Part shown: positions 43,166 through 54,072 of the stretch, one piece after another
Layout: each line of letters opens with the position of its first letter
How positions within the stretch are numbered: position 1 is the stretch's first letter
Notes under the pieces: model-generated
Told to the model about the DNA's origin: nothing
What the model saw: only the letters and a program-made list of their open reading frames with translations
Databases searched by the model: none
NCBI RefSeq assembly: GCF_963966145.1
Contig: NC_091049.1
Span: 10,974,001-11,038,000 of the forward strand
Source of the DNA: Tenebrio molitor
Lineage: Eukaryota > Arthropoda > Insecta > Coleoptera > Tenebrionidae
Direction: 5' to 3'
Length of the DNA: 64,000 nucleotides
Program-made: the position numbers and the translations under genes

Positions 43166-43169
43166 GTTG

Positions 43170-44190
43170 CGTTTGAGTATGCATCCGAATGTATATCTGT
43201 TTACACCTTTTGGGTAATTATGAAATTTCCAATCTCTCATAGCAGATTTCCATCCAGTCTTCAGAGGTTTAAAAATTGAAACATCAGCGGGCTGCATTAT
43301 ATGGGTAGTATTCGAGAAAAGTGATACAAGAACAATCCCATTATCATCACATAGCTTACTAACTTGCTGTATCAAATGTGATCGATGGCCGTCAACAAAA
43401 ACTATAACTGGCCTAGTAACTTGAGTAGATTTCAGATAAGGTAAGAAATGGTTTGATATGTATTCAAAAAAGACCTCGGAGTTAATCCATCCGGAGTCGG
43501 GACGACCTAAGGCCCAGTTTGGTGGAATAGATTCCACTATGGCTTTCGGCATCTTCTTATAAGGGAATATTAACATTGGAGGGACAACATTTCCGCTTGA
43601 TGAAAATGTCCCCATCACGGTAATCTGCTCCTTTTCATTGTTAACTCTTTCATAAAAATCTTCTATAATTTTTGTGGGTCCCAAAACTTTCCCACTTTTG
43701 GGACACATGGCAAAACCAGCCTCGTCACCATTAAAAATTCTGTTTGGATCAAGAAGCACATGTTCTAGAGTTTGCTCTTTAATGTAATCTAGAATCTCAT
43801 CAAACCAACCATGAATTCGGTCTATTGTTACTGCCGCACGTGCCTTGCTTACTGCCTCAGCTTGCCTTTCTTTTATACGCGGATGACGTTTAAGAAATCC
43901 TTTAAACCAAGCTTTCCCTAGCGTCAATGTTTCATTATTATTTTTATTATTTTCCACCAAATATTTCTTTACAGACTCTATTAAATTTATTTTGTGCACT
44001 GGAAAGCCAGAATCCAATCCACAAAAACATTTTCTTCTTTTTTCGTTAACTCGGTCGGGGGGCACAGTTTTCTTTGGAGAAAAACATTTCCTGACAGTTT
44101 CCTTATCAGTGTACTGCGAGGAACGCCAAATTCCCTGGATGCCTGCATTTTATTCATGCCATTCTGTACAGCCTCTACGGCTTTTAGCAT
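43170..44190 (-). pseudogene. pogo/jerky-type transposase (DDE_1), copy 2, inserted in piggyBac
   Basis: The N-terminus (44190-~44000) has an HTH of pipsqueak type: MNKMQASREFGVPRSTLIRK. After one shift near 44010 a long frame to about 43170 encodes GKAWFKGFLKRHPRIKERQA, RIFNGDEAGFAMCP (first Asp), MLIFPYKKMP, ALGRPDSGWINSEVFFEYIS, VIVFVDGHRSHLIQQVSKLC (second Asp) and HIMQPADVSIFKPLKTGWKS (third Asp), then NYPKGVNRYTFGCILKRN. The core is uninterrupted with all three acids. The C-terminus is cut where piggyBac sequence resumes. Confidence 0.85.
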
Positions 44191-44212
44191 ATTTTCATTA
44201 GAATACGAAAAA

Positions 44213-44518
44213 AATAATCTTTTTTCTATAATTGATTCAAAAAATTTAATTCACGCATAGTTATCTGTGCATGAAGTGGCTCATTTTCTTACGTGTCTTT
44301 TTTTTTACATTGTTAGTAAGATCGAAACCATAGAAACCATACAAAACAGTGTGTGAAATGCAATTTCACGCATACGACTATTTCTGTTTTTCATTTCACG
44401 CACTGTTTTTTATTAGTTACCTAGCAACATGGTCACTGCATTGAAACTTCAGAGTTCCTTCAAAAATTTGAATTTTTAATTTCAATTTTTTGAATCAATT
44501 ATAGAAAAAATATTGTTT
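44213..44518. repeat. Inverted repeat flanking a small hairpin region
   Basis: TTTTTTCTATAATTGATTCA near 44220 has its complement near 44490. GTGTGTGAAATGC/GCATTTCAC-type self-complementary words lie between. It may be the 5' terminal region of the adjacent pogo element or a MITE. Confidence 0.6.
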
Positions 44519-44656
44519 ATATTTCGTGCGCGAAGATGTTTTTTGTGCATTCAAAAGCTTATAGTGCCTCAACCTTCGTCTCGGCGTAAAAGACCTTTTC
44601 ATGCACAAAAAACACTCTCTTCGCGCACTTAATATAAAAATAACTATTTTTGTCCT
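44506..44656. repeat. Long imperfect hairpin H9
   Basis: Arms pair GTGCGCGAAGA, GTTTTTTGTGCAT and the TATATT region with their complements. The tip on the plus strand is CTC-AACC-TTC-GTC-TCG, a slightly imperfect version of the shared design (CGA...GAG on the minus strand). Confidence 0.8.
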
Positions 44657-45240
44657 TTATTTTTGTCATGGCTGTAAAGTGTTAAAATGTACTAAATATT
44701 TGTTTGAATAGCTATTTTTAAGGTGGGTGACCATTACTGAAATTCACAGATTTATTAATGGACACCCGAGTGTCCATTACTAAAGATTTTCCTTTTTTGC
44801 GATTCAGTAATGGTCATCCCTTTCCTAAAGCTAACCTAATATTCAAAAAAGACATTTTTTCTCTAACAACGTTAATTTACAACTTACCTCAATGCTGGAT
44901 GCACATCACACAAAATTTTACTTTAATGAAATAGTAAATTTACGCTTTATCCAGAAACACAAACAGAACCTTCCAGAAAAGATTTAACGGGTGTTGCAAA
45001 GGTAGCCATTTGCAGAATATTTAAAATTTGACAAGATTGTGAAGTTGGCTGCCTGAATTAATTAGGGTTTGTGAAGAATGAAGTAGGTACGCTATATGAG
45101 GAACCACAAAATAAAATATTTTGAGTTACAGTTTAGAAGTTATTAATTTATTTAACACAAAAGTGTCCATTACTGGTGCAGTGTCCATTACTGGCGCAAC
45201 TACCCTAAGTTGAAAGTAAGTGGACCGGTTTATTGTCACA
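44657..45240. other. Non-autonomous repeat with CAGTAATGGACAC motifs, no gene
   Basis: GTGTCCATTACTG and its complement recur at about 44740, 44765-44785, 44805 and 45165-45195 in both orientations, suggesting a decayed MITE about 0.45 kb long. A small perfect stem GGACACCCGAGTGTCC lies at 44760-44775. Confidence 0.5.
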
Positions 45241-46850
45241 TCATTTCATAGCTATGATATTATTGTCCTTTTCAGTCGCGTAATTAAATGAACCTCTTCC
45301 TTCTTTTTTTAGCTTATTGCCGCTTTTTGGCTTATAACCTTTTAGTCTATTTGCTCGAACTATACCCACAGCCACTAGTCCCATACTTTTCAAAGCTCTC
45401 AGTAAGTCGACGGGCGTAAAGAAATTGTCCGTATACATTTCTTTGTTTTGGCAAATGTTCACATAATTTTATTACGATATCCCAGCTGATACCTAATTCT
45501 GTTTCTTCTGTTGTACCCTTCCCCACATAAATCTCAAATTCATAAACGATGTCCCCAAATTCCGCCCTAGCAAACACCTTTAGGCCCCATTTATGTGGTT
45601 TACTTTTGATATATTGTTTCAGAGCACTGTGGGCCTTGAAGGAAATCATAATCTCATCGATGGAATTGTGCTCTTCAGCTTCAATTTTTGAAAAATTTTG
45701 CTTTGAAACGTCAAGAAATGGCCTAACTTTGAAAAGTTAATCGTAGTCAGAATCCTCTCTGTTTTTCATTTTGTCATTGTCGTTGATATGCAAGTAAGAG
45801 CGAATTTTTTCGAACCTGTTTCTTGACAGGGGACAGGTAATCTCGCCACCAGTAATTACCTTAATCTTTTGCGCATCCCCGTTGAGTAAAATCCCATCCG
45901 TAATTTCGCCACCAATATTTTTCAATACATTTTTATTGAGGGTCATACCCAATAAGGGTGGATTTAAGTAACTACCTGACACCTGACCCAACTTTATTTG
46001 TGTTTTTAGAAAAATTGAAAGAATTTCAAATAGACACATGTGAAAATACAAAGTCTACATTTGGTAGCAAAAATTCATAATAAGCATGTCAGAGACAGAC
46101 AAAAATTTATAAATAATATGATAATAATGGAAAGATTAATTCTTAAAAATAAAAATTTTATTTTTAAGAATTAATCGTCTGAGACTCTCAGATACAGAAA
46201 TATTTATGTCGCCCGTCCGACGACGCCGTCCTTATGGGCAGGTAGGTGTAGAATCTAGATTAATTCCGGGAGGTACAGTGGCGAAATTACCGGTAGGCTT
46301 AGCATGCCATTAAACGGTGGTGGCGAATTTACCTGTATCTTAATCTCGTAATGATGCTTGGTGGCGAAATTACCAACACCGTCTTGACATTGTATCTGCA
46401 ATAATTGGATACCTGGTCTCTTGTGCCCACTGCCCAGTACATGCGGTAATTAGGTATTTTTACTATTCCACACAAAATGTGTATTCCAATATAATTGCAC
46501 ATTTCGCTGTATGAGATGTTTATCCAGACACCGCCTTTTTGAGTGGAATAAAGGTTCGTTTGCTCTACTAAGTTATTGATTATGTCTTTATCTGACTTTG
46601 TGAAAGATACAGGGCAAACTACATCGACATGTTATGTATCCTTTTTCCTCCCATTTTAGAAGTTTTGACTTTGCTATTTTTTTCTTTTGAGGTTGCTTTG
46701 GGGTTCTAATACTCGATCTTACGTTCAGAAGTTGCACCAAAGGGACATCATCTTCGCTATCTTCATGTTGCTCTTCAATTTCTGCAAATATTTTCTGAGA
46801 AGAAATTTATCCTCCGAATTCCTATTGACTCCAAATGGAATCACAAGTTC
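45241..46850 (-). pseudogene. piggyBac transposase, N-terminal and central parts
   Basis: Decayed frames from 46830 give SEDDVPLVQLLNVRSS, RNVQLYWNTHFVW and SGHKRPGIQLLQ. The 46051-45737 frame has CPLSRNRFEKIRSYLHINDN. After shifts come MISFKAHSALKQYIKSKPHK, EFEIYVGKGTTEETELGIS, the DNFFTPVDLLRALKSMGL region and ANRLKGYKPKSGNKLKKEGR, ending DNNIIAMK at 45241. The first catalytic Asp region before ISFK is damaged; the second Asp (DNFFT) remains. The rest of the gene is at 42.7-43.2 kb beyond the pogo insertion. Confidence 0.8.
46134..46176. repeat. 43-bp palindrome
   Basis: GATTAATTCTTAAAAATAAAA and its exact complement around one central A. It lies in the 5' part of the piggyBac relic. Confidence 0.95.
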
Positions 46851-47140
46851 AAAATGATTTTTTGTAAAACTAATTCAATTTATTTTCTCATGTCAGACAT
46901 GACGTGAAAGAGTATACAATAAACTGCAGATAAATAAATATTTAATAAAAAATTTGCATCCACTTACCTTGTTTTCAATTTTTTTATAACACTGAATAAT
47001 CTGTTAAAGCGCACTTGTAATTTTTGTCGCCAAATATTAAAATAGGAATCTGTAATTTATAATTTGGTGCACATCACAGACAATGAAACTATAGTAAGAC
47101 TATCAAGTGGGATTACATTTTCGGGGACGCGCTCAAGTCG

Positions 47141-48270
47141 CGCTGCCCGAGCGTTAGGCCAAACTAATGTATAACAAGTTGCATATCTGACTAGTTTCTG
47201 TATACCTACTTGCCTATTGTTTTTCAATTTAATTTAAATTGATACTTATTTAAAAAAAATAAAAACGACTAATTAAGTATTGAACATTTTAATACAAATT
47301 CTAACATATACAACAAATTAGTAGTTCATTAAACGAGTTTGTGTGTAAATTGAGATTTTTTGGGCATGAGTGGACTAGTTTAAAAGGCGAATGAAACTGA
47401 ATTGAAGGGTAGATCTAGTTCAATAATTTGATTTTGCGTTAACTTTTAAAATTTTTGGAGATAATTTTAGAATCGGGCAAAAGATTTTTTAATTTTGAAA
47501 TTGTTTTTCGCTGATATCGGTCCATATAATAAATGTTTCTACCTTTTGAAGTAAGACTACTAACTTTCTTGCATTCAAGTACTTGCACACAGGAGAAGAT
47601 TTTGTTGGGTGTCTATTTTGGGCCTTGGGCATAACAGGAAGGATTAGGTTCTCTACAGTGGGATTTTCAGTAATCGTAGAATTTTCAATTTGTTCAGCTG
47701 GTCTAACATTGTTTATTGAAGTTTGTTTGTCTTCACGAAGAAAAATCGACGGCAGGGCGTATTTATGGAGTTTTGTTTTTTGAGTAAAGAAATTGTTGCT
47801 AAAATGTTTCTCGCAAATATAAATAGGCATTATCTGTTTTGAAGGGTGGTGCAACATTTACCTAAAGCTTCTATCCATCGTTTCCTTTGTTCTTCTAATT
47901 TTGGAAATTTAAAATCGCCGATCTTGTTGTTTACAAAGCATTTATGTTTAATTTTTCCCATATCCAAATAAATAAAATAAAAATTGCGATCTGAAAAACC
48001 ATATTTCGTATTGTTTCAAAAAGAAAAAGATAATTTACCAAATAAAAAGATAACAAAAAATTATCTCAAGATATTGGTTTGGAGTAATTTATTTTGTAGA
48101 ACAATTTATAAAATTTATTGACTAAACCTTGACAGAAATTAGAAAATTCAAAATTACTGATGACATTATTAATTAATATTCAAATCAATCTTTTTTTAAA
48201 CGGAAATTCCCGATCGGATTAACGAGTAAATTCGGTAATTTAGTTTGGCCTAACGCTAGAGCAGCGCTAG
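47141..48270 (-). mobile_element. THAP-bearing element with ~29-bp inverted ends
   Basis: GCGTTAGGCCAAACTAA at 47151-47167 and its complement at about 48239-48255 extend outward through GCGCTGC to ~29 bp with three mismatches. No target duplication was found. The THAP-domain gene inside is in keeping with a P-superfamily element, because P transposases start with a THAP domain. Confidence 0.55.
47489..47960 (-). pseudogene. THAP-domain protein, P-element-like N-terminus
   Basis: From ATG 47960 the frame reads MGKIKHKCFVNNKIGDFKFP and EEQRKRWIEALG, then after a shift near 47850 YICEKHFSNNFFTQKTKLHK and YALPSIFL. This is the THAP zinc finger (C2CH; one of the first Cys is missing) with the FKFPK, RW, C-x2-H and ALP(S)IF landmarks. 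A linker of ~60 residues and QNRHPTKSSPVCKY follow with no catalytic domain. By family it binds element ends. Confidence 0.65.
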
Positions 48271-48504
48271 TGTTGTCAGTGTCTCCTATGTTTTATACGG
48301 GTTTTGAAAGTCTTGATTCTGTTGATGGTCTGTGGTGCACATCAGTGAAATATAAGTCACTAATAGACAGGTTCCTGTGACATCACCGGGAAAGAAAGGG
48401 TTAACCGTTGAGCAATGTAAGATTGTGTTCTGCTTTCTTGTAATGCAAAGGAAACCAGGAAACGGCACATTCTTCCGGTGAAAGATTTCTCGCAGAACGA
48501 TGTA

Positions 48505-48752
48505 CTATTGCGGACACGGAATCTTGGCCAACATTTTTTAGACATTTCTAAAAAAAAAAGATGTAAACCAATCATTAGTGTCATTAATAAATGACATTTA
48601 TTAAAAATCACTTTGAAGTCTTTCTTGTGCCATCAAAAAGGCAGGGAAATGGCATTATCGAGTCAAAACTTGGGTTATATTCAAAAAAGGCCAGTTCACA
48701 CATATTTGTTCGTTAAATGTCAGTTGTGGGCAAGATTCCGTGTCCGGAATAG
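48505..48752. mobile_element. TA-flanked MITE (248 bp)
   Basis: CTATTGCGGACACGGAATCT at left and the complement at right (three mismatches in 28), with TA at 48503-48504 and 48753-48754. Confidence 0.85.
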
Positions 48753-48794
48753 TACGGGGTCCTATTCAGTCTTCAGGTATGCTATGTTTGATGC

Positions 48795-49330
48795 TTATTC
48801 AATTCTCTCTTCTTCATTGGCTTGTAAATTAAAGATGTGCCGTCCACGTTTAACTTCTCTCAGATAGACTTTGCGCACCATCTGGTACCTTTTCACAAGG
48901 GCGATATCTTTTGCGTTTGGATAAACGAAAAGGACCGTTTTTCTAGAAGGACCTTTGCGCAACATTGTGACATTTAGTTCAGAACCAATTATTTCAAGGA
49001 CTTTTCCTATATACCAGCGATCTCTTGTTGGTTTTGAGTGTCGGGATGACGTAATCACCTACACGGAAGTCCGGAGGGTCAGGTGGTCCAGTGGGCGCTG
49101 TCGAAGATTCACCAATTTCACAGTCGTCTGGGGAAATATTGCGTCGACCTTGCTGATGTTCTTGTTCGCATTCTGAGCCGCTGCTACCAAAGATCTCTTC
49201 TAGAATCTCGTTTTCCTCTTGGTCCTCTTCACTGTCTGATTTGTTTTTCTTCTTACGTTTTTGTACGGTTGGTTTTGCTTTGTTGACTTCTTTTAGATCA
49301 CCCAAGCCAATTGGTTTCAGCGGGAATCCC
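48795..49330 (-). pseudogene. C-terminal fragment of an unidentified element protein
   Basis: From about 49330: FPLKPIGLGDLKEVNKAKPT, a Lys-rich then Glu/Ser-rich acidic linker, DFRVGDYVIPTLKTNKRSLV, a shift near 49030, YIGKVLEIIGSELNVTMLRK and FVYPNAKDIALVKRYQMVRK, ending at 48795. The last part folds like the small beta-rich tail (GDYV...GKV...V..ML) seen at the C-terminus of many insect DDE-type element proteins. I cannot place the superfamily. Confidence 0.45.
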
Positions 49331-49404
49331 TATTCCGCACAAATTTACAAAGCATCCACTAGTAAAATTTCTGCGGCATCATCCATCTTCAAATACACGT
49401 GCAC

Positions 49405-49515
49405 ACATATTATCGGCTATAATATAACTAGTGAAATTGAGCTGGAGATTTCACGAGTCCGAAGGACGAGTGAAATGTCCTGCTTCAATTTCACGAATGT
49501 AATATCATCGATGAC
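49405..49515. repeat. Long imperfect hairpin H10
   Basis: Arms pair ACTAGTG, GTGAAATTGA and ATTTCAC with complements. The tip at 49467-49483 is CGA-GTCC-GAA-GGAC-GAG. Its left arm closely matches the half hairpin H7. Confidence 0.9.
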
Positions 49516-49740
49516 ACTAGTTTACAAATAATTATTTTTTTTATATACCTTCTATCAAAACCTTATTTTTATGTTTAGTTGCCTTCTATAAGACGTAAAT
49601 GATAGTCAAAATCTTTTTATCACCTCACAGTTTTTTGCAAAAAAAGATAATATTTCTGCTTCTCTGCAGGAATGCCTGTGATTTAAAGTTCATTATTTTA
49701 AGACATCTGGTATCAGAAAGTGTCCTAAATTGCAAAATGT

Positions 49741-50500
49741 CTAATAGTGGATCGTGCATATTACCTTCTGATCGTTTTTGTTGCGTTTGTGAACAATTTG
49801 TACTTTCAAAAAAAAGGAAGACCTATATCAGAAGCACTGAAATCAGGATATCTGTATTAATTTGGTTTTGCAATAACAAATCAAGAGAAGAAATGGGTTT
49901 CACACGTTTTTTGTGAAAGCTGCAGGATAACTTTAATACGATGGATATCTGAAGAAAAAAAATATATTTCTTCGATTTGGAGTATTTTGGCGAGAGCCCG
50001 TGAATCACGAAAACGACTGTTATTTACACATGATACGGACTTCAGGTATAAATTCCAAAAACAAACATAAAATTCTTTGTCCTGATGTTCTGTCTATCAC
50101 AAAGTCGATTCTACATTCAGAAATCCTACCCCATCCTGTTTGTCTTTGAAAGAAAAAAATGCTTGGACATCCTTTAAAAATTTTATCAAAGGATTTTTAA
50201 GAAATAAAAACTAAAAAATAAAGACTAATATCGGGAAATTGGCCCTGAATTATTACAAAATTTTCATCAGATAGGTGGAAATATGTCTTTTAAAATAGAT
50301 TTCCTTCACTCGCATTTGGACTTCTTTGCTAAAAACTTAGGTAGCACGAGCGGGCGAGCGGTTTCATCACGATGGAAATTTTTTTTTGAGATCGGCACAA
50401 AGGCCTTTGGGATGAAAGTATGTTAGGGGATTACTGTTGGTCTGTTATAAGGGAAACTGATGCAGAAAATTATAAGAAACAAAGTAAAATAGGTCACTTT
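49741..50500 (+). pseudogene. Unnamed arthropod repeat gene, copy 2, with Cys-rich N-terminus
   Basis: ATG 49741 gives MSNSGSCILPSDRFCCVCEQ and KKRKTYIRSTEI. Shifts then lead to FCESCRITLIRWISEEKKYI, a linker, LKEKNAWTSFKNFIKGFLRN and KIDFLHSHLDFFAKNLGS. The CCVCEQF...CESC spacing is a probable zinc-binding module. The NAWTSFKN...FLHSHLDFF block equals copy 1 at 16.9-17.5 kb, so together the two relics show the family layout. Function unknown. It lies between H10 and the H7-type repeat. Confidence 0.65.
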
Positions 50501-50667
50501 TTATTTTGTTGATTTAGGAATTACTCTTGCATTATTATTGTTAATGATTAAATAGTTCTTTAACCTGACGTGATAGAATTTTTTGAATATTTTTTCTGAA
50601 CTCAGTGCCCCAAAATCTACAAGAAATTACAATTTTCAGCTAAGGTATATAAACCGTGTAAACCAGT

Positions 50668-50905
50668 GTGATTAATCATACCACGTGCTATATTCGATGA
50701 GACAATAGAATGAATGAAATAACAAAATTATTCATTTATTTGTCAAACTGATAAATTTATTTCAGTCAAAAATCGTAACGACGAAAGTAAATAAGATAAT
50801 ATTTTTTTTGTTTTTTATTATTGCTGTGATAGCCATGCAACTAAGGACTTTACGCGTTTTCATTGGATTATTCATGATCACATGATACATGATACATGAA
50901 TTATA
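50668..50905. repeat. Inverted copy of the hairpin-family spacer
   Basis: Reverse complement of 21525-21760 at high similarity (shared words include GAATGAAATAACAAAATTAT-like and GTAACGACGAAAGTAAATAA). It ends exactly where IS630-like transposase coding sequence begins. Confidence 0.85.
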
Positions 50906-51650
50906 TTGTTGTAATCAACCTTAGCATATTTCATATTTTTTGTTGCTAAAAATAAGGATTCTTCATGTACCCAACCGTCTTCTGAACCTGCATTTAATAT
51001 GATAATGCGTTGTCTTTTAGATGAAGGTACGTCAACTACACATTTCCTTGAATTATCCATCCATCCCTTCTTCGCCACGTCGTGAGTATCGTACCACGTT
51101 TCATCTAAAAAAAAACAGCGGTCTTTTTTCCGTTCTATACTTTTCAATACTATTAAATACTCATAACGCCATTTGCGAATTCTTTCTGACTCCATAAATA
51201 TTACTCTTTTGTCAACAGTTTTATTAAAAAAACAATTTTTTAAGGAACTTACGAAGAGTAGTTTCCGAGCAAGATAAACGGTATTGATTTCTCACTTTTT
51301 TATATACATGTAATGTCCAAAGTTGGTATAGTATTGTCACGATAAAAATGGTAAATTATTCGCCGAATTAAGTCTGCGTCCAGATTTTCATCTAGTAGTA
51401 ATAATTTGCCTTTGTCACATCTGGTTTTCCTTGGTTTAATTCCCTCATGTGTGATATTCCACGCAGTACTATATGGAACTTTTGTTAACTCCGCAGTGTG
51501 AGTAATTATTATTCCTTTCTCGTCATCTTGTTCAGTTTTCAACGAATTAAATACATTTAAAATTATTTGTTTTGCGTCTTCTGAAAGATGCTTTCTGTTA
51601 TGAACGTTTTCTGCACTTGCACTAAAATCCAATACCACTCACATTTTCGG
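50906..51650 (-). pseudogene. IS630/Tc1-like transposase, N-terminal two-thirds
   Basis: From about 51640: NRKHLSEDAKQIILNVFNSL, a HTH-like VPYSTAWNITHEG, RIIYHFYRDNTIPTLDIT, then after two shifts YIKKVRNQYRLSCSETTLRK, MESERIRKWRYEYLIVLKSI and RCFFLDETWYDTHDVAKKGW, with DETW the first catalytic motif, then RIIILNAGSEDGWVHEESLF and AKVDY. The gene ends at the 50668-50905 repeat, so the second Asp and the Glu are lost. It belongs with the 6.9-7.15 kb fragment. Confidence 0.75.
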
Positions 51651-51900
51651 AAGCTGCGTGATCTTGATATGAACCGCACAGACTTGATTCCCTCCACAAT
51701 TATTGCTTGTTGTGTTTTACATAACATATGTCTGATGGGGAAGATGATCTTCTGCAGCAGTACATTGCAGAAGGACAATCGTATGTCGCGCATGATGATA
51801 ATGATGGAGAACGTAACTATATTGACAATGATAGGGCCCTTCAGAATTAAGGAGTTATTAGAAGAAATTAATTAGCTAGATTCATTTATGAATGGAGAAA
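51640..51900 (+). pseudogene. Harbinger transposase C-terminal fragment
   Basis: The plus frame reads FRKLRDLDMNRTDLIPSTII and ACCVLHNICLM, then shifts to an acidic tail (GEDDLLQQYIAEGQSYVAHD...) ending at 51850. ACCVLHN is the Harbinger C-terminal signature. The catalytic core is absent. Confidence 0.75.
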
Positions 51901-52154
51901 TAGGAATTTATAAAATAATTATGGAGTAACTTTTGGTTGTTGATGGCTTGTCGTTGTTAATGCTATACCTACATTAGATATTTGTCAAATAAACCAACAA
52001 AACATATCCGGTTGCAGTGTTATAAATAACCGAATTAAAAAATTGTCTTAATTGTACTGCCAACTTAAACAGTCCTTTTTGATCACCTGGTAGCTGACAG
52101 TTTAATAATTTATTTTTTGCACGACCTGTATATAATGAGCAACTTTACTCCCTT

Positions 52155-52262
52155 TACTCCCCTTGGGCAAAAAACCATAGCCAACTCAAGCTTTTAGTAA
52201 TCTTTTTTCCCCTTGGGCAAAAAAACCATAGCCAATTCAACCTTTTATGATACATATTTATT
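52155..52262. repeat. Two-copy direct repeat (~55 bp)
   Basis: CCCCTTGGGCAAAAAACCAT followed by AGCCAA(C/T)TCAA occurs at 52158 and again at 52210. Confidence 0.85.
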
Positions 52263-52284
52263 TCGAATTAATTTGTTTTTTCAC

Positions 52285-52337
52285 TCGAGATGCAGTTTGT
52301 AGCCCGAAGGCGAAGCCCGAGGGTCCTACAAAGCACC
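52285..52337. repeat. Short hairpin H11
   Basis: TTTGTAG and CTACAAA flank a tip CGA-AGGC-GAA-GCCC-GAG at 52303-52321. The arms are shorter and less perfect than in the other family members. Confidence 0.6.
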
Positions 52338-52436
52338 GACGGTAACAATCATGCAGTCCCGAGATGCAGATACTATTGTTTGCACGACCCAAAAATTTTA
52401 ATTGAAAAAAGCCGAAAGGTCAATAGTTACTATTTA

Positions 52437-52551
52437 TCAAGGGCATTATGAAGATGTTTATGTTCGAGGACAACCAGTTTAAAAGGTCGAGGGCCGCCAG
52501 GCCTGAGTGTTTTTAAGTTTCCCAAGAGCATAAACATCGAGTAATGCCCGT
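52437..52551. repeat. Long imperfect hairpin H12
   Basis: Arms pair GGGCATTA, GATGTTTATG and the TTTAAAA region with complements. The tip at 52488-52506 is CGA-GGGCC-GCCA-GGCCT-GAG. Confidence 0.8.
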
Positions 52552-52974
52552 GCTGCATACAACGTTTTATGTTTCACTGCATTTGAATTTGTGAACATTT
52601 AAAAAAATTATAAATTGTGAACTTGATTTTGCTAAATTTCCTAGTTTGCGATGGCTCGTATCTATGACGACTTGTTTGAGCGGACGTAATAAGCGGACAT
52701 TATGATTTATACGCCCTAGGGCATTATAGCCTACTTAATATATCCCGTTGTCAAGGTATAAAAACAAATAATGACACAGTGAAACATAAAAATTATTTTT
52801 AACTGTCAACATGACACTTAAATTTAGCTTGACAGTTAGTGATAATTTACAAATTTTCGGCTTTTTTCTATTGAAATTGCGTCACTACAATTAGATGTCA
52901 TTTAACTTATGTATGTATATGCATAATTTATTTTGAATCAGAATGTTTAACAATGACTTAATTTTCTATTTTCC
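52552..52974. other. No identifiable gene
   Basis: AT-rich sequence without coding similarity. Confidence 0.5.
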
Positions 52975-54028
52975 AATTAAATGTCTAACGAAAATAGAGT
53001 TAATTTCCGCAAACTGTTTTTCTAATAACATTTTGTGAGATCTTTCGTCCACTTCCAATTTTAATCTTTTAATTCTTTCTTCTTTTTCAACTTGAAACTT
53101 TGCCTCTTCTAATTGTTGTTTTTTCTCTCTAGTGCTATTCTCTTTTCCTCGATAGCAACTTTTCGCTCTGCCAATTCAAGTTCTCGATTTTTTAAAGCAA
53201 GTTTTGACGCGCCTATTTTTATATTTTTGTAAATTGGGTCCTGATCAAATATATGAATTAGTATCAAATGAATTAAATGTTCCAATCTTACGTGAAGTGT
53301 TCTGAGATACTGATATGACTCGTGCGTTAGGGTCCAAAAATGTCTCCTGCATCTGTACAATATTTTCGTACGTCTCTTCTTCTTCTTCTTCTGAAAATAT
53401 TTTACTTAAATGGGATTGGTTGGTTGCAAGTGCGGGAGTATTGCTTTCTTCCACGATTAACGCCTCTTCAGTTCCAACTATTTCGTCCTCACTATCATCA
53501 CGGTCTAAAAAAAAATCTATTCGAAGCTTGGGAGGTCGCAGCCATATCCCTTGTTTTTGATACTTCACGCAAGTCTTGAAATTTGAATGATTTCTTTTTT
53601 TTTTTTGTTCCAGTTAGCAAATTCCCTTTGAAGATCAGTGACCTGTTGTAGCAATTGCTCTTTTTCTGCATACTGCTCTTCCGTACCCGATCTAAAAATA
53701 CTTAGCAATAAATCCGCTGAAGCGTTAAGGCTTATAAGATAGACAGGGAGGGATCGGGTACTTGGGTACACCTATAGTTTTGGAATTATTATAAAACTTA
53801 CTTTCGCAAATTTGTGCGGTCGCTCTTCTTAAAGAGTTTGAGTAGGTGTTCCGTGTGTTCACGCACAGCTCTTCTAGAAAATTTTTTGTCGTTTCTTTTA
53901 TCAATTTTTTTTAAATGTTATTCCATTCATTCGCATTTTCGAAAGGATTCGCAGCCAACACTTCACGTAACAACATCAAGTCATCATTAATGCTAAATCT
54001 AATCTTGGAACCTTTATTAGATGACATT
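52975..54028 (-). pseudogene. Element-associated Myb-like/coiled-coil protein
   Basis: ATG 54028 begins MSSNKGSKIRFSINDDLMLL and REVLAANPFENANEW, the first helices of a Myb/SANT-like domain. After a shift come REHTEHLLKLFKKSDRTNLR and a GTAAGT donor near 53803. The next exon follows acceptor TTTTTAG at about 53692: RSGTEEQYAEKEQLLQQVTD and LQREF. Later frames give an acidic segment (EDEIVGTEEALIVEE, SEEEEEETYENI) and a strong coiled coil (KLALKNRELELAERKVAIEE ... FQVEKEERIKRLKLEVDE) to a stop at about 52975. This layout is known from DNA-binding partner proteins of insect transposons. Several frameshifts. Confidence 0.6.
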
Positions 54029-54072
54029 TTTTCGAAAATTTGATTTTTATTGACATAACGTCATTCGATTAA

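Noticed and set aside
49405..49515. Hammerhead-like ribozyme in the hairpin tip (GAGTCC-GAA-GGACGA resembles hammerhead stem II).
   Set aside because: The conserved CUGAUGA and GAAAC core strands are not present around the stem in any of the hairpin loci. Only the GA/AG junction is similar.
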